From contig JAUIFF010000009.1 in assembly GCA_030429545.1 (NCBI GenBank), positions 186,001 through 250,000 on the forward strand: a stretch of 64,000 nt of DNA. Direction: 5' to 3'. The position numbers were made by a program, and so were the translations under genes. This DNA is from Polyangia bacterium (GTDB taxonomy: Bacteria; Myxococcota_A; Polyangia; Nannocystales; Nannocystaceae). Positions 11,701 through 18,186 of the stretch are shown here, piece after piece (within the stretch, counting starts at the first letter, position 1; each line of letters opens with the position of its first letter). The notes beneath the pieces are model-generated. The model saw only the letters and a list, made by a program, of their open reading frames with translations. It was not told where the DNA came from and ran no database searches.

Positions 11701-14700
11701 GGGCCCAGGCGTCGGCTATCGGGTAGTCGCGGTCGAGTGACCGGTCCCAGCAGCGGCCTTGGTTGAACAGGTAGACGTTGTTGTCGCGGCCCAACAAGAC
11801 CGCCTCGGGGTTGCGAAACGCCGCTGGAGCGCCACGCAAAAACCCTGGTTGTGCCGGTACCCGTGTCGAGGTGGCCGACTCGGGCATCCGTAGGTGACGC
11901 CAGGTTTGACCTTCGCGCACGAGCAGTCGCCCGTCTTCGATGGCGGCGGCACGCAAACCGGTAAGGCCCGGAAGCTCGCGTGTCGCTTCGTTTGATCCTA
12001 CATGTATTTTGTCGCCGGCAAACACAAACACGCTGCCGTTGTCCGCCCACAATCCATCGACGCCGGTGCGAATCGTAGCGAGCACATCCTCGCCGAGTTC
12101 GGCAAACCGCGGTTCGTCAGTCAGTGCGTCGTCGATCGACCGCGGGTAGCCCTCGTCGACCCACTTGAGGTTGTTGCCCTTGCCGGTGTAGCGATAAAAC
12201 TGATCGCCGCTGAAGATGTAGACGGTTTCGACCAGCGGTGGTTCGACGATGGCTTCGCGCAGTTTGCTGACCAACTCGTCTTCGTCTGGTTCGTCGACAA
12301 TGACCGGCGTGACAACTCGCATGGCCGCATCGACGCGCCCACTTTCCTGCAGGCGGTTGACGATTCGGCCCCAGTCACGGCGCACCGGTTTGGGAAAGCG
12401 ATCGTCGATGTGGGTAAAGTTGGCATCGGAGTAGCGGACTACGAGGTAGTCGCCCAAACCCTCGTCAAAGTGATTTGAGAACAGCCAGGTGTGACCTTCG
12501 CCATCGGACATGCCTGCGCTGATCGAGACAAACGGCAGCCCGTCGAAGCGCTCACGCAGCGGTGCCGGATCGGACCAGAGCCGGTGGGTGTGGTCGAACG
12601 CGATGAAGCGGTCGCCCGAGAACAGGTAGACCGTACCTGCACCATCGTTCATCACTGCATCCGGGCTGGAAAACCCAGATTCGACCAGCTTGGTCGGCAG
12701 GTTCCACCAGTTGTCATCGGTCGGTTTGGGATAGCCCTCGTCGGGTTTTTCGTAGTCGCGGGTGCTGTAGCGAATGTAGAACGCCCCGGCTTTTTGTGTA
12801 CTACCAAACAAGTAGGTGCGGCCGTCCATCACAAACGCGGCATCGACCTTTTCAATCCCACCAAAGTCTGTGGCGATGGTCCGCGGGTAGCCCTCGTCGG
12901 CATATCCGGTCGAGAGGTCGGAGTAGCGGTAGTAGTGCGAGCCAGAAAACACATACAGACGGCCGTCGAGCCCCATCAAAGCCGCGTCGACGCGACCGGT
13001 TTTTTGCAGGTTGTTGCGCACCCGACCAAACCGATCGCGGGTTGCGGCCTCACTCCATTGCACGCCACCTTCGCCGTGGCTACGGGTGACACAGCGCTCC
13101 TCGTGAAACAGGTGCAGACGCCCGGACCAGTCGGTAAACCCGGCATCGAGTTGCTCACAAAACGCCGCCGGGAGCGTGGGCATCCAGGCTTCGATCGTGG
13201 TGGGATAGCCCGACAATGCGCGCACGTCGGGCCCTTCGATACTATCTGCATGTACAATAACTTGATCGTCGACAAACAGGCACAGCAGGCCGTCGACCTC
13301 GGCCACACCATCGGCGCGGGGCATTTCGGCAAACCCATTGCGCACCGTGGCAAATCGCTCGCGGATGGAGATAGCGTGTTGTGGATCGTTGGTACAAAAG
13401 GCGTGCTCCCCCTTAAAAAACCAGGTCCGCCGGTCGGTGTCGGTAAACGACGCGTCGAATCCCTCCTCACAGGCCTTGGGCACGCTCGTGTTGAGTTCGG
13501 CCGTCCAGTTGTCGGCGGTCGTTCGCGGGTAGCCCTGGTCGACGTGAATGCCGTCGGTGCTCCGCAGGTATTGGTCGTCGACAAACAGGTAACTGACGCC
13601 CTCGTGGTCGGTGAGCGCGGCGTCGATCGACTCCGGAGCGATAAAGTTGCTGTCGACCTTGCCGAGTACCCGCTCGACCTCGACCCAGCGGTTGCCCTCA
13701 GGCTCGTGTTGCCAGATTTTGCCGGCGGCGTAGATCCAGTGCTGACCATCATCGTCGGTGTAGGCGGCATCGATCGCGCTGACTTGGGCAAACACGGGGG
13801 ACAGCAGCGACAGCGGTTGGGCGACCTCGATGGCCTCGAAGGTGTCGGCGACAAACGTCCACAGTTTGTTGCCGCGAAATACGATGAGCTCGCCGTCAAA
13901 TGCCAGCATGGCATCGATACCGTCGACGCCGGCGGGCAGCGGCAGGGCCTCGGTAAATTTGTCGGTAAGTCCCTGTTCGGCGAAGGCTAGCTCGATCTCG
14001 CGGGTGCCGAGATTGAGCTTTCGTGCATATGCAGCGAACTGGACAACGCGGTCGAGTAGCCGGCCCAGACGCTGGTGTTCCGGAATCTCGGTGATCGCCC
14101 CATCTTCGAGGGCGCCCAACAGCGGGCTGAGGAGCGTCTTTACCGGCTGCGGGTCGTCGCGCAGGATGTGTTTGACCACCAACTTGGTTTCGGGCACGCC
14201 GAGTTCGACGCCGCCGGCCAACGCGGTGAGGACGGCCTCGTGCTGGACGTTTGCTGCGTGGGACAGCGAGAAAACCAGTGCGTCTACACGTTTTTGCGTG
14301 CGCAGGGCGAGGTCGTGCAGCAGGAAGAACACATCGTAGGCGTAGTCTTCGGAACCTTCGAGGTCGTAGGCCATTGCGCCCTTGGCATCGAGGAAGTCGT
14401 CGATCCGCTCCGGGTTGATCCCACCGTCGTTCAACAGGTCCTCGCGGTCGATCAGGAGCTCGCGCAGGGCCTCGGCACCGTCGGCATCGAGTTCGATGCT
14501 GGCCGCGGATTTATTTGTGAGTACAAATTGATCGCGCTCGCTGACCAGCTGCTTGAGGTAGCCGTCGAGCAGCACATTTTGGGCTTCGGTGAAGTCACTG
14601 CCGAGGTCGAATACCGGGCGCGCATCTGTGCGGGCACGGGCTCGCAGGTCGTTGTTTGGGACCCCGTATTCGTCGATCGTCGAGCTCAGGCTGAGCTGTG

Positions 14701-17404
14701 CGTAGGCCTGGCTGGCCGCGATTTCATCGGCGAGCGGACGCACAGCTTCGGCGCTAGCAAACCGCAACAGCTTGGCACGCGCCTGCTGAATGCGAGCTTT
14801 GAGAAGCGACAAAACGGCTCGGCGGTGGCGGTGGTAGGGGAGTGCCAAACGAAGCTCGGCCGGCCCGAGGTCGAGCACCGCCTGCTTGTCGACGACTCGC
14901 CGTTGCTCGTCGAGAACCTCGTTGAAGATCAGGTTTTCAACCAGACCTTCGCGTTCGTGGCTCGTCAGCGGAAGCGACTCGAAGGTACTTGCCGGGATCG
15001 TCAGGGCTTGGTCGGCGAAGGCTTCGCGCCGTGTTTCAAAAAATGCCCGAATGGATGCCTCGTGGGCACCTAGCCCCGATTCAAGTTTGAGGGAATCAGA
15101 CTTGTATGCGTGCAACTCGTCGGGTTTGACGACCCGTCCGAGCTCATCGACCACGCCGCGAAAGTACAGGTTGGCCAGGATTGCTTCGGCTTCGTTGCGA
15201 GCAATGCCGAGCTCGAGCAGGTCGGACAGGTAGAGGTGAACCTCGACGTCGTCGCCGGGCCCAGCGGTTTGTTTGGCCTGCGCGCTCACCTTGTGGAGTT
15301 GCTCGCAGATCGCCGGTGCGTGATGGTTGAGTGCCGGGTCGATAGCGAGGGTTTCGTTGGTGAGCGACGACTCGACGAGGTCGCCATTGCTATCGAGGAT
15401 GCCCGCGCGCATCAATGCCGCGTGCAGTAGCTCCGCGTGCCGCTCTCCCATTGCCAGGGTGGTCAACTCCTCAACTCGAACCACGTCGAGCGCCGCGATG
15501 CTGGCAAAAGCCCAGGTTTTTGCGGCATCGTGGTCAAACTCGACAAGGCGTGGATCGACCGCAGCAAGTAGTTCGTAGTCGCCGGTGCGCAACTCGTGGA
15601 AGGCAACCCAGGCCGCGCGGGCTTTGACCTCTTGCGACTGCAGCGACATGTCTGAAAGGCCGGTTGGCGAGAATGCTTCGACCAACCCCTGGCACAGCGC
15701 AAGCCGGGCCTGGGTGGCCGCAAGGGCGAGCGGGTCGGCCTTCAGTTCCTCGGTAATTTCACTGGCAACCGGCGGCGGCAGACAGATGGCCACGAGGTCT
15801 GAGACGCCGAGGCCGGCAGCTTTCGCCCAATCCATTGCAGCTACAAGCGTTCGCAGCATCCACGAGCGCTCACCGACGCTCCCCGACTCGAGCACACGGT
15901 AGAGATCTTCGTCGCTGACGACAGCGTCCTTGTCTTCGACGATCCCGAGCGCTCCCAAACCGCGAAGGCTTGGGTCGGCCTCGACCACGTCGAGCAGCTG
16001 TAGAAGCTCTAGTGGACCGACATCGAGGAGACTCGCCAAACCAGCGATGCGGTGAAAAAGTGAGAGGGTTTTTGGCCCGAAAGTTTGGGACAAAACCGAG
16101 GTTCGACCGCGGAGTTTGGCCCGTGCTTGGAGCTTTTCGACCAGCTCCTCAAACTCAGTGCTCGACAGCCCGACCGCCCGACGGATGCGTTCGCGGGTTG
16201 ACTTATTCTCATCGAGCAACAGGTCGCCAACCACTTTGATCGCGGCCAAGCCCTGGTAGGGCTCCGGGACATACGGGTGCCACGCGGGAAAGTAGGCCTG
16301 GGCGAGCTTGGCAGCTTCGCCATTGAACACCCGGTCAAACAGGCTATTGGCGTGTTCAACCCCATAGCTCGCGTCGCCGTCGGGCGAGAGTGGTTGGGCC
16401 GCGCCGAGCGAGTCGAGCTCGCCAAGCAGACTGCAGATAACTTCGATCGCAAGATTCTTGGATTTAGCGAGTTCACAAACAAGCGCGAGGCGACGCAAGG
16501 CTGCGTTGTTAAGCGTGTTGTTACACAGTGTCCGCAAAACCATGTCGAGGTCACGCAGGGCAACACCTGTCCACCGTGACAGCCTAAGTAGGCGTTGGGC
16601 CCGGTCGAGCCAACTTGCCGGGAGCGGTGCTTTGGTGTTTACCGACCATTCGAGCCGGGTTTGAGCGGCGTTGATCCGGACAAACCCTCCCTTCATCTTG
16701 GCACCGGCGTTCACAAACAGCAGGTTGGCAGCCTCGCGTTCTGAACGTTTTTTGTCGTCGAGGGCCTGCTCGCTCAGCCGCAGGTAGAGCAGCTCGTGAA
16801 GTCCGGGGCCATCGATCTCCGTGGCCACCCGAAACGTCTCCAAGTCGGCGAGAGTGTCGAGTTGTTTGGCGCCGGAAAGACCGTAGGCGCGGGCGAGGAC
16901 CGCGAGGTTTTCAGAGTTGTCACGGGTGAGTAGCTTTGCTTGCGCCTGCGAAAGACCGAGGCTTGCACGGGCCAAAACATCGATATCAGGCGTTGGTGTG
17001 AACAACGTGTGGAGCTGCTCAGGTGTTGTTTTGAGCAGTTTGAGGAGCTCACCCAGGCGCGCCTGTTGGCGGTCGAACGGCAGCACAAATGGGTAGTCCG
17101 CGGCCGAGATGAGTGTGTCTACATCATTGTTGCCACTGGTTTTGGCGACGCGAGCCGAGAGTACCTCGTTGACGATTTCGAGGTAGGGGACCAGGGCGAA
17201 GGTGTTTTCACCGTCGAGTAGGAGCTCGCGGATGTCGGGGCGGCGAGCAAAGAAATCGGGGGTTGCAAACCGATCTTCGAGCAGCTGTAGCAGGTCTGCG
17301 AGATAGGCTGCGGGGGAGAGGGCTGAGCGACCGAGATCCGCCTGGGCAAGGTCGAGGTCGCCGAATAGGTCGCGGTAGGTTGGGAGAATAGGGCGTTTGG
17401 ACAT
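2708..17404 (-). CDS. Giant TcA-like insecticidal toxin complex subunit with two hemopexin-repeat arrays
   Basis: 4898 aa, about twice a typical TcA (near 2500 aa). Order seen: VRP1/SpvA-like helical N-terminus (1-300, LSPAAYLADLLQLLEDRF); further shell helices to about 1150; a first array of about 23 hemopexin-like blades (about 1160-2470; signature V-D-A-A..YLF.GD.Y.RY..GYP); ABC-toxin N-terminal and neuraminidase-like regions (about 2470-2950); a second array of about 13 hemopexin blades (about 3040-3830); the classic TcA motif YYWEIFFHAPFLIAQ with EWYEYVFDPT (about 3905-3950); helical pore/linker region; and a TcB-binding-type C-terminal domain (about 4500-4898). TcA subunits form pentameric translocation channels that bind a TcB-TcC cocoon. 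The hemopexin arrays occupy places where receptor-binding domains sit in insect-pathogen TcA, so they probably bind targets (inference). It starts 3 nt after the preceding stop codon and is probably translationally coupled. Confidence 0.88.
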   Translation of the reverse strand: MSKRPILPTYRDLFGDLDLAQADLGRSALSPAAYLADLLQLLEDRFATPDFFARRPDIRELLLDGENTFALVPYLEIVNEVLSARVAKTSGNNDVDTLISAADYPFVLPFDRQQARLGELLKLLKTTPEQLHTLFTPTPDIDVLARASLGLSQAQAKLLTRDNSENLAVLARAYGLSGAKQLDTLADLETFRVATEIDGPGLHELLYLRLSEQALDDKKRSEREAANLLFVNAGAKMKGGFVRINAAQTRLEWSVNTKAPLPASWLDRAQRLLRLSRWTGVALRDLDMVLRTLCNNTLNNAALRRLALVCELAKSKNLAIEVICSLLGELDSLGAAQPLSPDGDASYGVEHANSLFDRVFNGEAAKLAQAYFPAWHPYVPEPYQGLAAIKVVGDLLLDENKSTRERIRRAVGLSSTEFEELVEKLQARAKLRGRTSVLSQTFGPKTLSLFHRIAGLASLLDVGPLELLQLLDVVEADPSLRGLGALGIVEDKDAVVSDEDLYRVLESGSVGERSWMLRTLVAAMDWAKAAGLGVSDLVAICLPPPVASEITEELKADPLALAATQARLALCQGLVEAFSPTGLSDMSLQSQEVKARAAWVAFHELRTGDYELLAAVDPRLVEFDHDAAKTWAFASIAALDVVRVEELTTLAMGERHAELLHAALMRAGILDSNGDLVESSLTNETLAIDPALNHHAPAICEQLHKVSAQAKQTAGPGDDVEVHLYLSDLLELGIARNEAEAILANLYFRGVVDELGRVVKPDELHAYKSDSLKLESGLGAHEASIRAFFETRREAFADQALTIPASTFESLPLTSHEREGLVENLIFNEVLDEQRRVVDKQAVLDLGPAELRLALPYHRHRRAVLSLLKARIQQARAKLLRFASAEAVRPLADEIAASQAYAQLSLSSTIDEYGVPNNDLRARARTDARPVFDLGSDFTEAQNVLLDGYLKQLVSERDQFVLTNKSAASIELDADGAEALRELLIDREDLLNDGGINPERIDDFLDAKGAMAYDLEGSEDYAYDVFFLLHDLALRTQKRVDALVFSLSHAANVQHEAVLTALAGGVELGVPETKLVVKHILRDDPQPVKTLLSPLLGALEDGAITEIPEHQRLGRLLDRVVQFAAYARKLNLGTREIELAFAEQGLTDKFTEALPLPAGVDGIDAMLAFDGELIVFRGNKLWTFVADTFEAIEVAQPLSLLSPVFAQVSAIDAAYTDDDGQHWIYAAGKIWQHEPEGNRWVEVERVLGKVDSNFIAPESIDAALTDHEGVSYLFVDDQYLRSTDGIHVDQGYPRTTADNWTAELNTSVPKACEEGFDASFTDTDRRTWFFKGEHAFCTNDPQHAISIRERFATVRNGFAEMPRADGVAEVDGLLCLFVDDQVIVHADSIEGPDVRALSGYPTTIEAWMPTLPAAFCEQLDAGFTDWSGRLHLFHEERCVTRSHGEGGVQWSEAATRDRFGRVRNNLQKTGRVDAALMGLDGRLYVFSGSHYYRYSDLSTGYADEGYPRTIATDFGGIEKVDAAFVMDGRTYLFGSTQKAGAFYIRYSTRDYEKPDEGYPKPTDDNWWNLPTKLVESGFSSPDAVMNDGAGTVYLFSGDRFIAFDHTHRLWSDPAPLRERFDGLPFVSISAGMSDGEGHTWLFSNHFDEGLGDYLVVRYSDANFTHIDDRFPKPVRRDWGRIVNRLQESGRVDAAMRVVTPVIVDEPDEDELVSKLREAIVEPPLVETVYIFSGDQFYRYTGKGNNLKWVDEGYPRSIDDALTDEPRFAELGEDVLATIRTGVDGLWADNGSVFVFAGDKIHVGSNEATRELPGLTGLRAAAIEDGRLLVREGQTWRHLRMPESATSTRVPAQPGFLRGAPAAFRNPEAVLLGRDNNVYLFNQGRCWDRSLDRDYPIADAWARADNTIADNERVDAAVRDADGRLYLFGGEQYLTYTPVGLDQGIEGGPLPPVADHAPEAIADRFGGLTNVHVAYRKGEQTWLFEAPDAEGNFRYQRYSDDQLQEPDFDQPQPADFSFWQLPDEYVEEGFDRIDAVLVEDEDLFFLRGREFVHYEAATDTWTYPRDIELYWPGLPERHPDFESIDTAFTDGQVTWFFSAGACYPYDRKQPGQLLDISVRWGSIDNRIRLLGRVDAVLTLDDRTYLFAGDQYVRYSGESYEHVDTGYPKRLAEGLSEEPDFDHVPDELMHALEALAEGSQDRVIEAAFASTGTVYLVTKFGNFACARGESLTRTVQLASLGQITDRLRETGRVDASFVDHNGALWLLSGDQVYRYSDRAFTELDDGFPRSLAEQFTESLVGTPIALPDSFHAQVDAAMMRPDGGLVLLADNEFVRLWPRDPKRPLESGKISALWQTPQNPFVQGEDLPPPRVDAAIIGPDGELLVFKGGHYIRYANPENEYVDEGYPRAIRDDWGALPATFESGIDGAFEFEGRYFLTRGSHYVRYSGKELSHAPGIYARLALGARSFTQRWRHANDYLLRDLHLIWRAVDFDRRRGSVKAIGEHGTFEGTFLDLLLEDLPDVAEPYALLAALFECEADDLKWLTRRDSFLRRFAHNVAHEVEYDLELLLRASDVVTLCGRLGSYPREVYEQVWTQLYGAAKDPKAAADTLRRLLGTLYTGADWLKIERQLTDADNAARRNALVAWLVANEAGLAHPRDLYEEVLVDVEVDPSIDTSRIKEAAAAIQLYFHRYLVNLEALAPKHDAAISPLTADREARATFKRQWAWLQNYRVWEANRKVFLHPENYIRPELRDTRTPVFQTLQDDLLQGEINDKRATEVFKKYLDEYTEVSRLAIAGGYIREGSTQAADRELILFGHTRTDPRRYYYRTATFIGGQTNAATWQAWQSLGIEIDADRVYPVDAFGRLFVFWASIEAESRDTSSTTVSRKTVNGNEQITGSSGTLRRLQVYFSYYDLNLRWVAPQKLNLSGLESRGIDGVQLVVERAGNLGAEQQENIIVGLSYSVGGHVRRLHASLTADLVTHPATRPPADSAGIELFGSLFAPGERPQRVVRLNSSAESSEGPWYSFDLKGGSFLCKPAVGSLDPNLVTLRPLAGNPHNLPEWDGVDAGFSSTDGNTYLFNNAGSKYAEIDASGSTKTAAIASRWGYIDNPILRSGEVDAVWWQDNKLFMSKAGNYLRYTNGTQYADRDGLLQLSGNADKLPQWPRIEAAFADATGRVWFFGDGKYTNTDDLTKSFTIRSRFGRAVNEFTKSAPHQEVVRAAFVDGNHTYLIGATTYLRYTGSAYSTCDAGYPKPQNLYDLLADCGCTNNKDSYRTLTIEAVLQNKQSLTFLVAGDRIFTLKKNNKVNELGEGDDDDDEKSKAHKQGRTNARIDKRELSFGRGHPNNLQEGKYKVSLARAVSAAVFGLDGKLYLFSGDRFMALSGKPTISEVDNAVNKWNHQSELVGSKWGTIETAINRNNRVDAAVIIGNTTFLVCDGEYVRYTGNAYQHCDSGYPKPLTGNPDGLPEWQTMSAAVENLGAKGQACFLRGTQHVFADALTTLTANSPRFGVIDNEMLSRGVDAAWVEGKQHLFISGQQLIRYTADQNGQLGRYMDVGYPQQLALARFGAVRAAFVIGDDFYVVGEGVFVCCPVATPEDIRPGYPKKGHLGALLNDVNMRHGTKQALRAFGYEHLAIRGASVSGKRLTVDIDDGHNIYGATLRGHLDLNNGHFYVEWIHQPWNRIWGWGRFGGWGWTQEVVQAVEENTEVQVVVGNSRYRFRDSQFMRTAANAPVDPNVFTADARSVDQVWGAGAIDAALRLDGKVYLFLGDHYVRTPGQGQLGDLSLARAIDGAWGNLPSSLREGVDAALYSGGSLTLFRGNEYVRFPQNSPEPYEISTVRYDIVRLTTATAATLNKRLFTGGLAGLLSLRTQEVDETPRFSATRFSTTTIQFNAARVGSYPIGSHLDFNSANGIYYWEIFFHAPFLIAQSLNTGQRFEEAREWYEYVFDPTEAPDLWKFLPFLAADVEQLAKRVDDRLVRLKQDKVDISSVESRLKAIVAALLPMDRAFQGERVLTKAELATLQSYADLSGLRAKIDGLKTIETESIGARIDLEESVGIIERLAQTWAAMQSTSAQLRVFLDDPFDPHAIASLRRLAYRKVLLMRYIDNLLDWGDMLFSQYTRESINEARMLYVLAWDLLGRRPTPLGRKPLPDPRPFSKLRDASDRYDFLLYLESGLDPSALDLTFAAEAPQTMTWPSYFYLPENAELVGYWDRVEDRLYKIRHGLNLMGVKQPLPLFQPPLDPMAIVAALAGGSGLAAAISGAAPVSIPHYRFSFLLAKAQALVSKLDQFGSELLGTLEKRDAEQLSRLQSRQEGEILTMTIDVRQTQIAEAVASERGLKQAHLGALERKKVYQQWIDNGFNGFEIAQLSLMSGSVVAHIVSTIARIVAAIGGAAPDVMVGPFSAGVQAGGDTANRSANSVAEIASGVAEGLSISGEILGIVGQHERMKQEWELQRDLATYDIAQLEQQIIGAQAQIAGARQELAIVERQIGHNEAVANFYRSKFSKQELYQWMADRLSSLYYQTYQLALDYARAAEKAFQFEAGEPVENVQYITGQYWDSQRKGLMAGSQLGHDLDRMEAAYIRTDDRRFEIETHVSLLEHDPLALLKLQTDGRCEFELGEAVFDYEFPGHYRRQIKTISLRIDAGEGVTIKATLTQLTNRTVMHPDPKAVGFLLDAKGEAPVSLRSNWKPHQQVALSHFRGFARNDGMFELRFESDRYLPFEGTGAVSRWRLELAGKPGSYDPQSIRNVTVELSYTAIQGGDVFAAAVRGLLKPYDALRHFDLRAAFPQQWQAFMDSSGNTLTLPLSQAMFPNIASSRIRSVLAHYVLNNTSQSAVAVSLDLGEAISLPEGRLVDTAGLRVGQNGAQLVLNVRGDKRRLDNLILVMSYRAAVR

Positions 17405-17407
17405 GAA

Positions 17408-17842
17408 TCAGTTCCGTCGTCGGATAGGGTTGAGGGACAGGGGGAGCCGGCTTTGGTTTTCTTGTATTTGCATGTAACGTAGGTGCACATGGGCGCGGAC
17501 GACCCGCGCCCGGCGGTGAACCTCGGCGGTCACAACAGGGTCAGTAAAAAATTTTCCGTACCGTTGCTCGAACGCAGGGGCCGAAAGCTCAGCGAGATCC
17601 ATGGCTGAGCGAACGCCTGTGCGGAGCAGCTCGATCACAGTTGTGCAGTCGTCGGTGGGAAGCAGCCGAGCGATGCGCTGCGCAGCACGTACGAGTTCGA
17701 GGTCGAGGTTGGGGGCAGGGGCGAACTCTGTCGCATCACACAGAGGAACGCGCAGAAGGTCGAATTCAGGGGTGTGCGCCAGGAAATCACGTAGCGCGTC
17801 GAGCTCAGCCTCGCTGGCTAAGCTACCTGTTTGATCAGTCAT
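17408..17842 (-). CDS. Small helical protein, probable detached N-terminal segment of TcA
   Basis: 144 aa, first gene of the toxin operon. It is predicted all-helical. Residues about 70-130 (LRTGVRSAMDLAELSAPAFEQRYG followed in family style by a helix rich in Ala/Arg/His) resemble the short helical segment that precedes the VRP1 domain inside many long TcA-like proteins, from memory of that family. There is no signal peptide. The start is well supported by GAGGAG 7 nt upstream. The stop TGA is followed by TTC and then the ATG of the giant TcA gene, so ribosomes could re-initiate directly. Two readings remain: a genuine separate subunit, or a gene split from TcA by an ancestral stop or frameshift. 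The next gene begins MSKRP in a clean way, which favours a real separate start. Confidence 0.7.
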   Translation of the reverse strand: MTDQTGSLASEAELDALRDFLAHTPEFDLLRVPLCDATEFAPAPNLDLELVRAAQRIARLLPTDDCTTVIELLRTGVRSAMDLAELSAPAFEQRYGKFFTDPVVTAEVHRRARVVRAHVHLRYMQIQENQSRLPLSLNPIRRRN

Positions 17843-17848
17843 GTCTAA

Positions 17849-17854
17849 CTCCTC
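17849..17854 (-). promoter_or_regulatory. Strong ribosome binding site of toxin operon
   Basis: GAGGAG on the minus strand, 6-7 nt before the ATG at 17842. It is one of the best Shine-Dalgarno matches in the window and fixes the start of the 144-aa gene. Confidence 0.75.
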
Positions 17855-17883
17855 GTGCCAAGTTCGAGGTGGTCGGGTTTTAT

Positions 17884-17903
17884 CCTTAAATATGTCTTTA
17901 AGG
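17884..17903. promoter_or_regulatory. Candidate operator: CCTTAAA-N6-TTTAAGG palindrome
   Basis: Perfect 7-bp inverted repeat with a 6-bp spacer, centred about 50 bp upstream of the toxin operon start codon. The position suits a repressor or activator site near the promoter. The binding protein is unknown; the neighbouring OmpR-type regulator is a candidate only by proximity. Confidence 0.45.
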
Positions 17904-18186
17904 TAATGTTTAAAATTGGCCGTGTGGCAGCGAGTTCGAACGTTTTATTGGGAGTTACGTTGGCCGCTGAACGGATCACTTTTTTGTTTGGTCATAGATG
18001 ACCTTAAGTGCATGTTTTGAATTCACCGTGTTCAAGCTTGCGAACATTGAACCGTGGCGCCGGCGGACGACGTGGACCGACAACCGCACGCTTAAAACGG
18101 GTGATTTCGTTGTCAGCCGCGAATACACGCACAGATGGATGAATCACGGCGCGGCGGCTGGGCCGGTGCGCAGAGTTTTCGTAACG

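Larger units (their letters stand above)
17843..18186. promoter_or_regulatory. Intergenic region carrying the toxin operon promoter
   Basis: 344 nt between the histidine kinase stop and the toxin operon start; no coding potential seen. It is clearly more AT-rich than its surroundings near 17881-17960. It must carry the leftward promoter of the toxin operon. I see a perfect inverted repeat at 17884-17903 but no confident -35/-10 pair. Confidence 0.5.

Noticed and set aside
12491..13990. 499-aa open frame on the plus strand opposite the TcA gene
   Set aside because: It lies wholly antisense to the conserved TcA hemopexin region; long antisense frames are expected in GC-rich genes. It has no domain or plausible ribosome site.
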